A stretch of DNA of 64,000 nt from Dysgonomonas sp. BGC7 (GCF_001261735.1 NZ_CVRP01000013.1:124001-188000); one strand, 5' to 3'. Counted from the stretch's first letter, positions 1 through 10,828 are shown. Program-made: numbers and translations. Notes: generated by a model from the sequence alone, not told the origin.

Positions 1-530
1 ATCGGAGTATAAATAGAGTCAATAGCTATAACATTAACATCGTCGGACAAATTGCGATTTTCATCGGCAGGTACATATCCACGGCCTTTGTTAATATTCA
101 ACTCGATTTGGAAGCTTGCATTCTTGTCTAAATGACAAATTTCGAAGTCAGGGTTCAATACTTCAAATCCTGACAGATGCTTTCCTATATCTCCAGCTTT
201 GAATACATCAGTACCTGAGACAGTTATACTTACCTTCTCATTTTCTATCTCTTCTACTATCTGTTTGAAGCGTACTTGCTTCAAGTTCAGAATGATATTT
301 GTAACATCTTCTATAACACCCGGCACGGTGGCAAATTCATGCTCAACACCGTCGATTTTTATAGAAGTGATAGCAAAACCTTCAAGAGATGAAAGCAGAA
401 TACGACGCAAAGCATTACCTACGGTAATACCATAGCCGGGTTCTAGCGGACGGAATTCGAATTTTCCGAAAAACTCATCCGATTCTAACATCAATACTTT
501 ATCCGGTTTTTGAAATGCTAATATAGCCAT
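1..530 (-). CDS. rpoA: DNA-directed RNA polymerase subunit alpha (partial, 3' end outside window)
   Basis: The first ~176 codons are present, read leftward from the ATG at 530-528 and running off the window edge. The N-terminus begins [13 protein letters not shown] and includes the alpha-NTD signature [20 protein letters not shown], which forms the dimer interface that nucleates RNA polymerase assembly. The C-terminal domain that contacts promoters and activators is not in the window. It lies 8 bp after rpsD, the usual alpha-operon position. Identification is secure; only the truncation by the window limits it. Confidence 0.97.
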   Translation of the reverse strand, partial: MAILAFQKPDKVLMLESDEFFGKFEFRPLEPGYGITVGNALRRILLSSLEGFAITSIKIDGVEHEFATVPGVIEDVTNIILNLKQVRFKQIVEEIENEKVSITVSGTDVFKAGDIGKHLSGFEVLNPDFEICHLDKNASFQIELNINKGRGYVPADENRNLSDDVNVIAIDSIYTP

Positions 531-538
531 GAATTTAA

Positions 539-1147
539 TTAATTTTTAGAATACAACTCTACGATCAACTGTTCTTTAATGTTTTCAGGGATATCAGCTC
601 TCTCTGGTATGTGAAGGAATTTTCCTGTCAGAGAAGCTTGATCCCACTCGATCCAAGGGTATTTACTATGGTTGAAACCAGACAATGCTTCACTTACAAC
701 TTCAAGAGATTTCGATTTTTCACGAACTCCGATAAGTTGTCCCGGCTTAACTACAAATGATGGTATATTTACCACAGATCCGTTAACGGTGATATGACGG
801 TGCGAAACAAGCTGACGGGCTGCTGCTCTTGTAGGTGCAATTCCCAGACGATAAACAACGTTATCTAGTCTCGATTCCAACATTTGCAAAAGAACTTCAC
901 CGGTAATACCACGCGAAGCTAGCGCTTTGTCGAACATGTTACGGAATTGTTTTTCAAGAACACCATAGGTATATTTTGCTTTTTGCTTTTCACGCAATTG
1001 AATACCGTACTCTGACGATTTTTTCTTTCTTCCGTTACCATGCTGTCCCGGAGGATAATTCTTTTTAGAAAGAACTTTGTCAGGTCCGAATATTGGCTCT
1101 CCGAATTTACGGGCGATTTTTGATTTTGGTCCAGTATATCTTGCCAT
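539..1147 (-). CDS. rpsD: 30S ribosomal protein S4
   Basis: A 202-aa primary 16S rRNA-binding protein that starts 30S assembly. The S4 RNA-binding fold spans roughly residues 94-155 ([20 protein letters not shown] and following). The N-terminal region has no cysteines, so this is the zinc-independent form. It precedes rpoA closely in the alpha-operon arrangement. In other bacteria S4 represses this operon; nothing in the sequence here proves that. Confidence 0.97.
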   Translation of the reverse strand: MARYTGPKSKIARKFGEPIFGPDKVLSKKNYPPGQHGNGRKKKSSEYGIQLREKQKAKYTYGVLEKQFRNMFDKALASRGITGEVLLQMLESRLDNVVYRLGIAPTRAAARQLVSHRHITVNGSVVNIPSFVVKPGQLIGVREKSKSLEVVSEALSGFNHSKYPWIEWDQASLTGKFLHIPERADIPENIKEQLIVELYSKN

Positions 1148-1253
1148 TTCTTTTCTAATTAATAATTGATGAAAGCTAAAATTGTGCAGCCGCGATTACA
1201 GAGAGGGTCGTTGCAATCAAATTCACAATTCAAGTTCCAATTTTTAAATTTGA

Positions 1254-1643
1254 TTAAACTCTTCTGTGTTTTGGAGGACGACAACCATTGTGAGGAAGTG
1301 GAGTAACGTCAACAATTTCTGTTACTTCAATACCTGCTGCATGGATTGTGCGGATTGCAGACTCACGTCCGTTACCCGGTCCTTTTACAAATACTTTTAC
1401 TTTTCTCAATCCTAAGTCAAATGCAACTTTAGCACAGTCCTGTGCTGCCATTTGAGCTGCATATGGGGTGTTCTTTTTTGAACTGCGGAAACCCATTTTC
1501 CCTGCTGACGACCAACTGATAACCTGGCCATCGCCATTCGTGATCGAAATAATGATATTGTTGAAAGAAGAATGTACATGAGCCTGTCCTGTAGCATCCA
1601 CTTTAACGATTCTCTTTTTCGCTGCGACTGTTTTTTTTGCCAT
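1254..1643 (-). CDS. rpsK: 30S ribosomal protein S11
   Basis: A 129-aa platform protein of the small subunit that lines the mRNA exit region with S7 and S18. The conserved C-terminus ends [16 protein letters not shown] and a [17 protein letters not shown] segment precedes it. It lies 10 bp after rpsM. The 106 bp before rpsD is one of the longer gaps in the cluster and holds no gene I can see. Length and sequence are typical. Confidence 0.97.
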   Translation of the reverse strand: MAKKTVAAKKRIVKVDATGQAHVHSSFNNIIISITNGDGQVISWSSAGKMGFRSSKKNTPYAAQMAAQDCAKVAFDLGLRKVKVFVKGPGNGRESAIRTIHAAGIEVTEIVDVTPLPHNGCRPPKHRRV

Positions 1644-1653
1644 ATCAAATTAA

Positions 1654-2034
1654 TTATTTTGTAGCTTTTTTCTTGTTAGCAACAGTTTTCTTTCTACCCT
1701 TACGTGTACGGGCATTATTCTTAGTACCTTGACCTCTCAAAGGCAGACCGATACGGTGACGGATACCTCTGTAGCAACCTATGTCCATCAATCGCTTGAT
1801 ATTAAGTTGCACTTCTGAACGTAAGTCTCCTTCTACTTTAAACTGAGCGGCGATGATTTCACGCACTTTTCCTGCCTGATCGTCATTCCAGTCTTTTATT
1901 TTGATATCTCTATCAATTCCTGCTTCAGCGAGGATTTTGTTAGCAGAGCTACGTCCGATACCATAAATGTATGTCAAGGCTATTTCGCCTCTCTTATTTT
2001 GTGGTAAATCGACCCCAACTATTCTTATTGCCAT
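1654..2034 (-). CDS. rpsM: 30S ribosomal protein S13
   Basis: A 126-aa small-subunit head protein that contacts the P-site tRNA and the B1 bridges to the large subunit. The N-terminal helix-two-turn-helix region ([21 protein letters not shown]) and the C-terminal [21 protein letters not shown] tail are clear. It follows rpmJ and precedes rpsK as in the canonical alpha operon. Confidence 0.97.
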   Translation of the reverse strand: MAIRIVGVDLPQNKRGEIALTYIYGIGRSSANKILAEAGIDRDIKIKDWNDDQAGKVREIIAAQFKVEGDLRSEVQLNIKRLMDIGCYRGIRHRIGLPLRGQGTKNNARTRKGRKKTVANKKKATK

Positions 2035-2067
2035 ATATTTTTTAGATTAATTTGCAAAATTAATAAA

Positions 2068-2184
2068 TTATCCCTGACGTTGTTTAAACTTAGGATTTTT
2101 TTTGTTTATTACATATAAGCGACCTTTTCTTCTGACGATCTTACAGTCATCTGTACGCTTTTTCAGTGATGCTCTTACTTTCAT
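2068..2184 (-). CDS. rpmJ: 50S ribosomal protein L36
   Basis: A 38-aa protein translated leftward from the ATG at 2184-2182 to the TAA at 2070-2068. It begins [11 protein letters not shown] and ends [11 protein letters not shown]. It has one cysteine and no histidine in place of the usual CCCH zinc site, so it is the cysteine-poor form. It lies between infA and rpsM, the expected position. Confidence 0.95.
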   Translation of the reverse strand: MKVRASLKKRTDDCKIVRRKGRLYVINKKNPKFKQRQG

Positions 2185-2199
2185 ATCTTTGTTTATTTT

Positions 2200-2418
2200 T
2201 TATTTGTATCTGAATGAAATCCGTCCTTTGGACAAGTCATAGGGTGACATTTCTACACGTACTCTATCTCCCGGCAATATTTTAATGTAATGCATACGCA
2301 TTTTTCCCGAAATATGAGCTGTGATTTCATGTCCGTTTTCTAGCTCGACACGAAACATAGCATTGGATAGTGCTTCTACTATGACTCCGTCTTGTTCTAT
2401 TGCTGCTTGTTTAGCCAT
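2200..2418 (-). CDS. infA: Translation initiation factor IF-1
   Basis: A 72-aa single OB-fold (S1-like) protein that occupies the ribosomal A site during initiation. Motifs typical of IF-1 are present: [37 protein letters not shown] and the C-terminal [13 protein letters not shown]. It lies 16 bp after map and upstream of rpmJ, the common order in this phylum. Confidence 0.97.
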   Translation of the reverse strand: MAKQAAIEQDGVIVEALSNAMFRVELENGHEITAHISGKMRMHYIKILPGDRVRVEMSPYDLSKGRISFRYK

Positions 2419-2434
2419 AAATATTATTAAAGAT

Positions 2435-3235
2435 TTAAATTCCGTTATTCCCCAAAACAGCTTCTACAAATTCGAATGTAGATAATATATCAGCTTTACC
2501 TTGTCGAATAGCTACCGTGTGCTCGAAATGAGCAGAAGGTTTGCGATCTTTGGTTCTTACAGTCCATCCGTCGCTTTCGAAAACGACATTTTTACTCCCC
2601 ATGTTTATCATTGGTTCTATTGCGATACACATCCCTTTTTTGAGCAAAGGACCTGTTCCTCTTCTACCATAATTTGGTACTTCAGGAGCTTCGTGCATTT
2701 TACGCCCTATACCATGACCAACAAGTTCTCGTACGACTGAATAGCCTTTTTTCTCACAATATGTTTGTACTGCATCTCCGATATCGCCTACGCGATTTCC
2801 TTCCACAGCTTTTTCTATCCCCAGATAAAGCGATTCTTTCGTTGTTCTCAGCAACCGTTTAACGTCTTCTGCAACTTCACCTACACAAAACGTATAAGCT
2901 GAGTCTCCACAGAATCCGTTCTTTTCAGTTCCACAGTCAACGGAAATAATATCACCTTCTTTCAAAACATAGTCGGTAGGAAAACCATGTACGACTTGTT
3001 CATTGACCGAAGCACAAATTGCACCTGGAAAATCTACACTACCCGGAGCTCCTTTATATCCTAAGAAAGAAGGTATAGCTCCATGATCGTGTATAAATTC
3101 TTTTGCAATCTTATCTAATTGAGCCGGAGTAACTCCCGGTTTAATATGTTTTGCCATTTCGCCCAAGGTCATCCCCACAAGGCGATTGGCTTCACGCATC
3201 AATTCGATTTCTTCGTCTGTCTTTAGAAATATCAT
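2435..3235 (-). CDS. map: Methionine aminopeptidase type I
   Basis: A 266-aa cytosolic metallopeptidase that removes the initiator methionine from nascent proteins. The pita-bread fold ligands are visible: the aspartates in [19 protein letters not shown], the histidine in [13 protein letters not shown], and glutamates in AIEPMINMG and the C-terminal region. There is no N-terminal zinc-finger extension. It sits 10 bp after secY; adk, which lies between them in many bacteria, is absent here. Confidence 0.96.
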   Translation of the reverse strand: MIFLKTDEEIELMREANRLVGMTLGEMAKHIKPGVTPAQLDKIAKEFIHDHGAIPSFLGYKGAPGSVDFPGAICASVNEQVVHGFPTDYVLKEGDIISVDCGTEKNGFCGDSAYTFCVGEVAEDVKRLLRTTKESLYLGIEKAVEGNRVGDIGDAVQTYCEKKGYSVVRELVGHGIGRKMHEAPEVPNYGRRGTGPLLKKGMCIAIEPMINMGSKNVVFESDGWTVRTKDRKPSAHFEHTVAIRQGKADILSTFEFVEAVLGNNGI

Positions 3236-3245
3236 CTAAACCTCC

Positions 3246-4562
3246 TTAATATGCTGCAATTGAACCTGAACGTCCTTTAATTCTTCCGGATTTCAATAAA
3301 CCATCGTAGTGTCTCATCAGCAAGTGACTTTCTATCTGCTGTAATGTATCCAATACAACCCCTACAAGAATAAGCAACGATGTTCCTCCAAAGAATTGAG
3401 AAAACTCACGGCTTACACCAAAGTAGCTGGCAAAGGCAGGAAGAATAGCAACTAATGCCAAAAATAATGAACCCGGAAAAGTAATGCGGGACATTATAGA
3501 GTCTATATAGTCTGCTGTCTTCTTACCCGGCTTGATACCCGGTATGAATCCATTATTACGCTTTAGTTCGTCTGCCATTTGCACAGGGTTAATGGTTACT
3601 GCTGTATAGAACCATGTAAACGCTATAATAAGAAGGGCAAACAAAACATTATATGCAACACCATCGTGAGATGTAAGCGAGCCTACAAATCCTGTCTTTT
3701 CTGTAGAGAATCCAGCCAGTGTAATAGGAACAAACATAATTGCCTGAGCAAAGATAATAGGCATCACGTTTGCAGCATTCACTTTCAAAGGAATGTACTG
3801 ACGTGCACCACCATATTGTTTATTTCCTACAACTCTTTTAGCATATTGTACCGGAATACGACGTGTTCCTTGCACTAACAATATTGCTCCACAAATAATA
3901 AGTAGCAACAATACTATTTCTGCTAAGAACATAATCAATCCACCAGCCTGACTGCTCAATCGGGAAGTAAATTCTCCAATCAAAGCATGTGGCAAACGAG
4001 CAATGATACCAACAAGGATGATAAATGAAATACCATTACCAATCCCTTTATCAGTAATACGCTCTCCCAGCCAAAGCACAAACATACTACCTCCAGCCAA
4101 TATTATGGTAGATGGAACAACAAAGTCCCATGTAGTAGGAGCTGCCTGACCAAGTGCGCCCATCAAATAAGCCGGACCTTGGAACAATAGAATAGCAACA
4201 GTCAGATAACGTGTATACTGATTCATCTTAGTACGTCCACTTTCTCCTTCACGTTGCAATTTTTGGAAATATGGCAATGCCATACCCAACAACTGCATAA
4301 CGATGGAAGCAGAAATATAAGGCATAATACCTAATGCAAAAATAGATGCATTGGCAAATGCCCCTCCTGAGAACATATTAAGGATATCAAGTATACCTCC
4401 CGAAGTTTTAGCCTGCAACGCATCAAGCGCTGAAGGATCAACTCCCGGAAGGATTATATGAACTCCGAAGCGATAGATCACTACGAAAAAGAAGGTTATG
4501 AGGAGCCTTTTTCTAAGGTCCTCAATCTTCGATATATTTTGCAGTGTTGATATAAATCCCAT
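3246..4562 (-). CDS. secY: Protein translocase subunit SecY
   Basis: A 438-aa inner membrane protein that forms the Sec protein-conducting channel with SecE and SecG. About ten hydrophobic segments are spread along the chain. The plug region after TM1 and conserved GIMPYISASIVMQLL and GIGNGISFIIL motifs are present. It starts 1 bp from the end of rplO, so the two are probably translationally coupled. Confidence 0.97.
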   Translation of the reverse strand: MGFISTLQNISKIEDLRKRLLITFFFVVIYRFGVHIILPGVDPSALDALQAKTSGGILDILNMFSGGAFANASIFALGIMPYISASIVMQLLGMALPYFQKLQREGESGRTKMNQYTRYLTVAILLFQGPAYLMGALGQAAPTTWDFVVPSTIILAGGSMFVLWLGERITDKGIGNGISFIILVGIIARLPHALIGEFTSRLSSQAGGLIMFLAEIVLLLLIICGAILLVQGTRRIPVQYAKRVVGNKQYGGARQYIPLKVNAANVMPIIFAQAIMFVPITLAGFSTEKTGFVGSLTSHDGVAYNVLFALLIIAFTWFYTAVTINPVQMADELKRNNGFIPGIKPGKKTADYIDSIMSRITFPGSLFLALVAILPAFASYFGVSREFSQFFGGTSLLILVGVVLDTLQQIESHLLMRHYDGLLKSGRIKGRSGSIAAY

Positions 4563-4563
4563 C

Positions 4564-5013
4564 TTACTTCAGTTTTGTTGCGGTTCCACCTACTGCTTGT
4601 ATAGCTGCTTCTGCTGATTTTGAAAACGCATGAGCTTCAACATCTAACTTAGCTGTTAAGGCTCCGTTTCCAAGTATTTTCACTAAATGTTTTGCTGAAA
4701 TAAATCCGGCATCAATCAATGTTTGAACATCAATTTTTGCCAAATTCTTAGCTTCAGCCAAACGTTGTAAAACATCCAGATTGATAGGTTTATATTCTAT
4801 GCGGTTTAAGCTTTTGAAACCGAACTTAGGAAGACGGCGTTGAATAGGCATCTGACCTCCTTCGAAACCGATCTTCTTAGAATAACCTGATCTGGATTTT
4901 TGCCCTTTATGACCTTTTGTGGAAGTTCCGCCTAAACCTGAACCCGTACCACGGCCGATTCTTTTTCTGGTTTTGGTAGATCCTTCTGCAGGTCTCAAAT
5001 TTGATAAACTCAT
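4564..5013 (-). CDS. rplO: 50S ribosomal protein L15
   Basis: A 149-aa large-subunit protein. The glycine- and basic-rich N-terminal extension that threads into 23S rRNA is evident (RKRIGRGTGSGLGGTSTKGH). It lies between rpmD and secY in the spc-type gene order. Confidence 0.97.
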   Translation of the reverse strand: MSLSNLRPAEGSTKTRKRIGRGTGSGLGGTSTKGHKGQKSRSGYSKKIGFEGGQMPIQRRLPKFGFKSLNRIEYKPINLDVLQRLAEAKNLAKIDVQTLIDAGFISAKHLVKILGNGALTAKLDVEAHAFSKSAEAAIQAVGGTATKLK

Positions 5014-5042
5014 ATTTTATATTTTTTATCTTATAAACTAAA

Positions 5043-5219
5043 TTACTCTACAATAGTTACCAAATGGTGAACCTTGTTGATCATTCCTCTGATAGCAGGT
5101 GTATCTTCATGCTCTATCACTCGGTTTAGTTTTCTTAAACCAAGAGCATCTAAAGTCAGTTTTTGATCTTTAGGGCAGTTGATTCTGCTTCTTACTTGTT
5201 TAACTTTAATTTTTGCCAT
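5043..5219 (-). CDS. rpmD: 50S ribosomal protein L30
   Basis: A 58-aa protein read from the ATG at 5219-5217 to the TAA at 5045-5043. It begins MAKIKVKQVRSRINCPKDQK and ends NKVHHLVTIVE, a typical short bacterial L30 with the LGLRKLNRVIEHEDTPAIRG core. It fills the space between rpsE and rplO exactly where this gene is expected. Confidence 0.95.
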   Translation of the reverse strand: MAKIKVKQVRSRINCPKDQKLTLDALGLRKLNRVIEHEDTPAIRGMINKVHHLVTIVE

Positions 5220-5237
5220 AATAATTTTCTTTGCAAA

Positions 5238-5756
5238 TTAACCTTTAAACACTTTTTCCATCGAAACACCTCTGTTTTGAGCTACAGTATATGCGTCTCT
5301 CAACTCACCTAAAGCTTCGATTGTAGCTTTCACCAAGTTGTGAGGGTTTGACGAACCTTTCGATTTTGCCAACACATCTGTTACTCCAACACTCTCAAGC
5401 ACAGCGCGCATCGCACCTCCCGCTTTCACTCCGGTACCCGGAGCAGCTGGTCTGATCATAACTTCAGATCCACCAAAACGAGCGATTTGTTCGTGAGGAA
5501 CTGTACCTTTTAGTACAGGAACTTTTATAAGGTTTTTCTTTGCAGCTTCAACTCCTTTAGCAATGGCTGTTGTAACCTCACCGGCTTTTCCTAATCCCCA
5601 ACCTACGATACCATCTTCGTTACCTACAACTACGATAGCAGCGAAGCTGAATGTACGACCTCCTTTTGTTACTTTAGTAACACGGTTGATAGCTACTAGT
5701 CTATCTTTTAGTTCGATGTCGTTAGTCGATTTTACTCTATTGTTAACTCCTGCCAT
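5238..5756 (-). CDS. rpsE: 30S ribosomal protein S5
   Basis: A 172-aa small-subunit body protein at the mRNA entrance that contributes to decoding accuracy. The N-terminal double-stranded RNA-binding fold (residues ~18-80, including [20 protein letters not shown]) is followed by the S5 C-terminal fold with [15 protein letters not shown]. It starts 5 bp after rplR. Confidence 0.97.
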   Translation of the reverse strand: MAGVNNRVKSTNDIELKDRLVAINRVTKVTKGGRTFSFAAIVVVGNEDGIVGWGLGKAGEVTTAIAKGVEAAKKNLIKVPVLKGTVPHEQIARFGGSEVMIRPAAPGTGVKAGGAMRAVLESVGVTDVLAKSKGSSNPHNLVKATIEALGELRDAYTVAQNRGVSMEKVFKG

Positions 5757-5761
5757 TTCTA

Positions 5762-6106
5762 TTAAAATTTAAGTCCACCGTTACGGGCAGCATCTGCCAA
5801 TTCTTTGATTCTGCCATGGTATAGATAACCGTTACGGTCAAATACCACAGTTGTGATGCCAGCTTCTTGAGCACTTTTAGCAATTAGTTCGCCAACTTTT
5901 GCAGCTATTTCTTTTTTAGGAGCTTTGTCTGTTAATTTAAGAGACGAAGCTGCTGCCAAAGTTTTACCTGTCAAGTCGTCGATAACTTGTGCATATATTT
6001 GCTTGTTGCTTCTGAATACTGTCAGGCGCGGACGCTCGGTAGTTCCGGAGATCTTTCCACGTACGCGTAGTTTTATTTTATTTCTTCTATCTGTCTTTGT
6101 TACCAT
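5762..6106 (-). CDS. rplR: 50S ribosomal protein L18
   Basis: A 114-aa 5S rRNA-binding protein of the central protuberance. The basic N-terminus ([20 protein letters not shown]) and the C-terminal [22 protein letters not shown] are diagnostic. It is located between rplF and rpsE. Confidence 0.97.
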   Translation of the reverse strand: MVTKTDRRNKIKLRVRGKISGTTERPRLTVFRSNKQIYAQVIDDLTGKTLAAASSLKLTDKAPKKEIAAKVGELIAKSAQEAGITTVVFDRNGYLYHGRIKELADAARNGGLKF

Positions 6107-6125
6107 GATTACTACAGTTTATGAA

Positions 6126-6680
6126 TTATTTACCTGCGGCTTTACCTGATTTGCGACGGATAACTTCACCTACAAAGCGTATACCTTTTCCTTTGTAAGG
6201 TTCAGGTTTACGGAATGAGCGAATTTTCGAACAAATCTGACCGATCAGTTGCTTATCACAAGATTCTAGAATAATTAGAGGTGCCTTATTTCTTTCAGAT
6301 TTTGTTTCTAGTTTTACTTCACCAGGCAACTGCATATAGATACTATGAGTATAACCTAATGAAAGTTCTAGAAGCTGACCTGTGTTTGAAGCACGGTAAC
6401 CAACCCCTATTAATTCCAATTCTTTGCGATATCCTTCAGAAACGCCTATAATCATGTTGTTGATCAAAGATCTATACAATCCATGTAGAGAGCGATGAGC
6501 TTTTTCGTCTGATGGACGTGTTACTGACAACACTCCATCTTCAACAGAGACTTTAATATCAGGATTTACTTCTTGCGATAATTCTCCTTTTGGTCCTTTT
6601 ACTGTAACTACGTTATCCTTGCCTACAGTAACTGTTACTCCGGCAGGAAGATTGATGGGTAATTTACCTATTCTTGACAT
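6126..6680 (-). CDS. rplF: 50S ribosomal protein L6
   Basis: A 184-aa protein with two repeated L6 domains near the factor-binding site of the large subunit. It begins MSRIGKLPINLPAGVTVTV and ends with the signature EPYKGKGIRFVGEVIRRKSG. The gene order rpsH-rplF-rplR is canonical. Confidence 0.97.
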   Translation of the reverse strand: MSRIGKLPINLPAGVTVTVGKDNVVTVKGPKGELSQEVNPDIKVSVEDGVLSVTRPSDEKAHRSLHGLYRSLINNMIIGVSEGYRKELELIGVGYRASNTGQLLELSLGYTHSIYMQLPGEVKLETKSERNKAPLIILESCDKQLIGQICSKIRSFRKPEPYKGKGIRFVGEVIRRKSGKAAGK

Positions 6681-6702
6681 AACTTACTATCCTCCCTCTT
6701 AA

Positions 6703-7098
6703 TTAATAAACATAACACATTACTTCGCCACCAACTTTCAGTTCGCGCGCTTCCTTGTCTGTCATCACTCCTTTAGAGGTAGATACTAGAGCTACACCTA
6801 GTCCGTTAAGAACACGAGGCATTTCTTTATACCCTACATATTTACGAAGACCTGGAGAAGATATGCGAATCAGTTTCTTGATCGCATTTACTTTGTTTAC
6901 AGGATCGTATTTCAAGGCTATTTTTATAGAGCCCTGAGGTCCTTCGTCTACAAACTTATAGTTAAGAATGTAGCCTTTTTCCAAGAGAATTTTTGTAATC
7001 TCTTTTTTCAAATTTGACGCCGGAATTTCAACAACTCGGTGATTTGCCATGATGGCATTTCTTAGACGCGTCAAATAATCTGCTATTGGATCTGTCAT
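6703..7098 (-). CDS. rpsH: 30S ribosomal protein S8
   Basis: A 131-aa protein that binds the central domain of 16S rRNA. It begins [20 protein letters not shown] and ends with the conserved [20 protein letters not shown] segment. In E. coli S8 is the translational repressor of the spc operon; no matching repressor hairpin was identified here. Confidence 0.97.
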   Translation of the reverse strand: MTDPIADYLTRLRNAIMANHRVVEIPASNLKKEITKILLEKGYILNYKFVDEGPQGSIKIALKYDPVNKVNAIKKLIRISSPGLRKYVGYKEMPRVLNGLGVALVSTSKGVMTDKEARELKVGGEVMCYVY

Positions 7099-7165
7099 GT
7101 TTAAATTGATTTAAATTAATCCCGTCTATCGGGACAATATTTAATTCTATACTAAAAAAAAATTC

Positions 7166-7435
7166 TTACCAACTTGCTTTTTTAACTCCGGGTATTAATC
7201 CCTTAGAAGCCATTTCCCTGAACTGTATACGGGAAATTCCAAACTGGCGTATATAGCCTTTTGGACGTCCTGTGATACTGCAACGGTTGTGCAAACGTAC
7301 AGGTGAAGCATTCTTAGGTAGAGCTTGTAGAGCTTCGTAATCGCCTTCGGCTTTCAACTGTTCTCTTTTTGCTGCATATTTAGCAACAAGCTTAGCTCTT
7401 TTTACCTCACGAGCTTTCATTGATTCTTTTGCCAT
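7166..7435 (-). CDS. rpsN: 30S ribosomal protein S14, zinc-independent form
   Basis: An 89-aa protein of the small-subunit head. The core [20 protein letters not shown] has a single cysteine rather than the CxxC pairs of the short zinc-binding form, and the length matches the long zinc-free class. It follows rplE with a 1 bp gap. Confidence 0.96.
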   Translation of the reverse strand: MAKESMKAREVKRAKLVAKYAAKREQLKAEGDYEALQALPKNASPVRLHNRCSITGRPKGYIRQFGISRIQFREMASKGLIPGVKKASW

Positions 7436-7436
7436 C

Positions 7437-8000
7437 TTATATCAATTCTTTTTTTGCGTTCTTAAATGGTAACCCAAATTCTTTGAGCAAAGCATAGCCT
7501 TCCTCATCTGTTTTTGCGGAAGTTACAAAGGTAATATTCATTCCCAGAATTTTACTAATATTATCAATATTAATTTCAGGGAAGATTATTTGTTCTTCAA
7601 TACCCAGTGTATAGTTTCCACGGCCATCTAACTTACTTTCGATTCCTTTAAAGTCGCGAATACGAGGCAATGCCACGCGAACAAGTCTTTCCAGAAATTC
7701 GTACATTTTATCGTTGCGTAGTGTAACCATCACTCCGATAGGCATTTTCTTACGCAACTTGAAGTTAGAGATATCCTTTTTAGAATATGTTGCTACAGCT
7801 TTTTGTCCTGTAATAGAGGTAATTTCATTAACTGCTGTTTCGATAATTTTCTTATCTGCCACAGCTATACCAAGACCTTGGTTGATAACGATTTTTTTCA
7901 AAACAGGCACTTGCATATTCGATTTATAACCGAATTCTTTCATCAAAGAAGCTACAATACGGTCTTTGTATTCTGCTCTGAGGGTTGTTGTATTGCTCAT
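7437..8000 (-). CDS. rplE: 50S ribosomal protein L5
   Basis: A 187-aa 5S rRNA-binding protein that also contacts P-site tRNA. The N-terminal region has [19 protein letters not shown] and the middle [15 protein letters not shown], followed by [14 protein letters not shown]. Its ATG overlaps the rplX stop codon by one base (TAATG), which suggests coupled translation. Confidence 0.97.
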   Translation of the reverse strand: MSNTTTLRAEYKDRIVASLMKEFGYKSNMQVPVLKKIVINQGLGIAVADKKIIETAVNEITSITGQKAVATYSKKDISNFKLRKKMPIGVMVTLRNDKMYEFLERLVRVALPRIRDFKGIESKLDGRGNYTLGIEEQIIFPEINIDNISKILGMNITFVTSAKTDEEGYALLKEFGLPFKNAKKELI

Positions 8001-8317
8001 TATTTAATTTCCTCCCCTGATTTTTTAGCGTAACGAACTAGCTTACCATCCACTTCTTTACGACCGATACGTGTAGGTTTTCCTGTTTTAGGGTCTACTA
8101 CGTTCAGGTTCGAGATATGGATAGGAGCTTCTACTTTCTCTCTTCCTCCTTGCGTATTTTTCGCATTAGGCTTAGTATGCTTGGTAACTTTGTTCCAACC
8201 TTCTACTATTGCGCGTTGTTTTTCAACAAACACTTTTAGTACACGTCCAGTTTCACCCTTATTCTTACCAGCATTAATGTATACTATATCGCCTTTTTTG
8301 ATATGTAATTTACTCAT
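8000..8317 (-). CDS. rplX: 50S ribosomal protein L24
   Basis: A 105-aa early large-subunit assembly protein with an N-terminal KOW motif ([20 protein letters not shown], residues ~7-26). Its stop overlaps the rplE start by one base. It follows rplN as in the classical order. Confidence 0.97.
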   Translation of the reverse strand: MSKLHIKKGDIVYINAGKNKGETGRVLKVFVEKQRAIVEGWNKVTKHTKPNAKNTQGGREKVEAPIHISNLNVVDPKTGKPTRIGRKEVDGKLVRYAKKSGEEIK

Positions 8318-8334
8318 TGCTTTTATTTTTTGGA

Positions 8335-8700
8335 TTATAGTACCTCTGGTGCTAGTGAAACTATTTTCATGTTAGTTGCACGAAGTTCGCGGGCAACTGG
8401 TCCGAAAATACGGCTTCCTCTGATTTCACCTGCTGCGTTTAACAATACACAAGCGTTGTCGTCGAAACGTATGTAAGAACCGTCCTGACGACGAATTTCT
8501 TTTTTTGTACGAACGATTATTGCTTTTGTTACAGCACCTTTTTTAATATCACTCGAAGGGATCACATTTTTGATAGCAACCACAATCACATCCCCTACCG
8601 ACGCGTAGCGTCTTCTTGTTCCGCCTAGAACACGGATACATAATGCTTCTCTAGCTCCACTGTTATCAGTAACTACTAGTCTCGATTCTTGTTGTATCAT
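8335..8700 (-). CDS. rplN: 50S ribosomal protein L14
   Basis: A 121-aa protein at the subunit interface. It begins [20 protein letters not shown] and contains [20 protein letters not shown] and [14 protein letters not shown], all hallmarks of L14. It lies 2 bp after rpsQ. Confidence 0.97.
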   Translation of the reverse strand: MIQQESRLVVTDNSGAREALCIRVLGGTRRRYASVGDVIVVAIKNVIPSSDIKKGAVTKAIIVRTKKEIRRQDGSYIRFDDNACVLLNAAGEIRGSRIFGPVARELRATNMKIVSLAPEVL

Positions 8701-8702
8701 AA

Positions 8703-8960
8703 TTATTTAGCCCTTTCGATTATTTCTACTAATCTCCATCTCTTGGTTTTACTCAACGGACGAGTTTCCATGATGCGTACTGTGTCGCCAATGTTGCACT
8801 CGTTCTTTTCGTCATGAGCATGATATTTCTTCGTTTTGTTAACGAATTTTCCATAAATAGGGTGTTTTTCTTTCCATTTCACAGCCACAGTAATGGTTTT
8901 ATCCATCTTGTTACTGAAAACGACCCCGAATCTTTCTTTTCTTAAATTTCTCGTTTCCAT
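8703..8960 (-). CDS. rpsQ: 30S ribosomal protein S17
   Basis: An 85-aa OB-fold primary 16S rRNA-binding protein. It contains [20 protein letters not shown] and the [20 protein letters not shown] motif. It is tightly spaced between rpmC (6 bp) and rplN (2 bp). Confidence 0.97.
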   Translation of the reverse strand: METRNLRKERFGVVFSNKMDKTITVAVKWKEKHPIYGKFVNKTKKYHAHDEKNECNIGDTVRIMETRPLSKTKRWRLVEIIERAK

Positions 8961-8966
8961 CAGCTC

Positions 8967-9164
8967 TTAATTATTTTTTAGTTCTCTTTGGCGCAATTCT
9001 GTAAGAAAACGTGCGATATCGCGACGTTTTTCTTTAATCTTAATCGGATTGTCCAATGGAGATACACTGTGGTTTAACACCAATTGGTTTAATGCTACTC
9101 TTTCAGCATCTAGTCTTTCTTTCAATTCTTTGTCGGAAAGTTCTCTTACTTCTGCAATTTTCAT
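8967..9164 (-). CDS. rpmC: 50S ribosomal protein L29
   Basis: A 65-aa, mostly helical coiled-coil protein near the polypeptide exit tunnel. It begins MKIAEVRELSDKELKERLD and ends DIARFLTELRQRELKNN. It lies 5 bp after rplP in the S10 operon order. Confidence 0.96.
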   Translation of the reverse strand: MKIAEVRELSDKELKERLDAERVALNQLVLNHSVSPLDNPIKIKEKRRDIARFLTELRQRELKNN

Positions 9165-9169
9165 ACTTC

Positions 9170-9601
9170 TTAAGCGTTTTGAGTTAAGTCATAATCTCTG
9201 CGTACTATAAATCTAGTAGTCACAGGAAGCTTTTGTGCAGCTAGGCGCAATGCTTCTTTTGCTACATCATAAGATACTCCTTCGATTTCGAATAGTATTC
9301 TACCTGGTGTTACCGGTGCAACGAAACCTTCCGGCGATCCCTTACCTTTACCCATACGTACTTCGGCAGGTTTCTTTGTGATAGGTTTGTCTGGGAAAAT
9401 TCTAACCCAAACTTGTCCTTGACGCTGCATGTAACGAGTTACTGCAATACGAGCCGCTTCTATTTGGCGCCCTGTGATCCATTTGTTTTCAAGGGTTTTG
9501 ATGCCAAACGAACCGAAAGCTAGTTCATGCCCTCTTTGAGCATTGCCTTTCATACGACCTTTTTGCTGTCTTCTGAATTTTGTTTTCTTCGGTTGTAACA
9601 T
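9170..9601 (-). CDS. rplP: 50S ribosomal protein L16
   Basis: A 143-aa protein that helps organise the A-site tRNA elbow contact. It begins [19 protein letters not shown] and contains [20 protein letters not shown], diagnostic for L16. It is placed between rpsC and rpmC. Confidence 0.97.
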   Translation of the reverse strand: MLQPKKTKFRRQQKGRMKGNAQRGHELAFGSFGIKTLENKWITGRQIEAARIAVTRYMQRQGQVWVRIFPDKPITKKPAEVRMGKGKGSPEGFVAPVTPGRILFEIEGVSYDVAKEALRLAAQKLPVTTRFIVRRDYDLTQNA

Positions 9602-9623
9602 TTTACTTCGAACGTTTTTTTAA

Positions 9624-10373
9624 TTACTTTCTCTTATTTCTCTTGAAACCTTTTCCTTGATCGTCTCTGTTGTTAGAACGACGTTCTCCTCTGTTGCCAG
9701 AGTGTCCGCTTTCTTTAGAGGCTACGAATGAAGGAGCCAGGTCTTTCTTGCCGTAAACTTCTCCACGGCAAATCCACACTTTAATACCAATCAAACCAAC
9801 TTTTGTAAGTGCTTCGGCATGTGCATAATCTATATCGGCGCGGAATGTATGTAGTGGAGTACGTCCTTCTTTATACATTTCCGAACGAGCCATTTCTGCT
9901 CCGTTCAAACGTCCTGATATTTGAATCTTGATACCTTCTGCACCCATCCTTATTGTTGAAGCGATAGCCATTTTGATAGCACGACGGTAAGCTATTTTAC
10001 CTTCTACCTGACGGGCTACGTTATTAGCTACAATAACTGCATCCAACTCGGGTTTTTTGATTTCAAAAATATTGATTTGAATATCTTTATCTGTAATTTT
10101 CTTTAACTCTTCTTTCAGCTTGTCTACTTCTTGTCCGCCTTTACCGATAATGATACCCGGACGAGCTGTACAAACTGTAATAGTAACAAGTTTAAGTGTT
10201 CTTTCGATAACGATACGTGATACACTAGCTTTGGCCAGACGGGCATTGAGATACTTACGGATTTTGCTGTCTTCCAACAGTGTGTTTCCGTAGCTCTTGC
10301 CTCCATACCAGTTAGAGTCCCATCCTCTGATGATTCCTAAACGATTTGCTATTGGATTTACTTTTTGTCCCAT
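9624..10373 (-). CDS. rpsC: 30S ribosomal protein S3
   Basis: A 249-aa head protein at the mRNA entry channel with helicase activity in ribosomes. A type II KH domain is present, with the GxxG loop in [18 protein letters not shown] (about residues 70-88). The S3 C-terminal domain follows, including [20 protein letters not shown]. The last ~35 residues form a basic, Asn/Gly/Arg-rich tail. Confidence 0.97.
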   Translation of the reverse strand: MGQKVNPIANRLGIIRGWDSNWYGGKSYGNTLLEDSKIRKYLNARLAKASVSRIVIERTLKLVTITVCTARPGIIIGKGGQEVDKLKEELKKITDKDIQINIFEIKKPELDAVIVANNVARQVEGKIAYRRAIKMAIASTIRMGAEGIKIQISGRLNGAEMARSEMYKEGRTPLHTFRADIDYAHAEALTKVGLIGIKVWICRGEVYGKKDLAPSFVASKESGHSGNRGERRSNNRDDQGKGFKRNKRK

Positions 10374-10380
10374 CTGCCGA

Positions 10381-10788
10381 TTAATTTTGTTTTTCTTTAT
10401 TAAGTGTATCTACGTGAAGTGTAACATGGTTTGAACGTTTGCGTATTCTGTAACCTCTACCTTGAGGTGCAGGACGCATTCTTTTCAACATTGCTCCACC
10501 ATCTACGTTTATCAATGACACATATAGCTCACCACTTTCTGCTTTACGTTCATTTTTAGCTTCCCAGTTTGCGATAGCTGAACGTAATAATTTTTCTACT
10601 TTAGCAGCAGCTTCTTTGTTTGAATATTTCAATACGCCAAGTGCCCTGAATGCCTCCATTCCACGAATCATATCTGCTACAAGACGCATTTTTCGAGGAG
10701 ATGTCGGCACATTGTTCAACTTAGCAAAAGAAACAGTCTTTTGAGCTTCTTTTCTTGCTTCAGCTGCTAAATGTTTTCTTTTACCCAT
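10381..10788 (-). CDS. rplV: 50S ribosomal protein L22
   Basis: A 135-aa protein whose beta-hairpin lines the exit tunnel. The core [20 protein letters not shown] and the hairpin/tail [20 protein letters not shown] are both present. The tunnel hairpin looks intact, with no deletion of the kind known from macrolide-resistant variants. Confidence 0.97.
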   Translation of the reverse strand: MGKRKHLAAEARKEAQKTVSFAKLNNVPTSPRKMRLVADMIRGMEAFRALGVLKYSNKEAAAKVEKLLRSAIANWEAKNERKAESGELYVSLINVDGGAMLKRMRPAPQGRGYRIRKRSNHVTLHVDTLNKEKQN

Positions 10789-10828
10789 ATTAATGTTTTC
10801 TTTTTTTTATTAATTAATGGCACTTCAA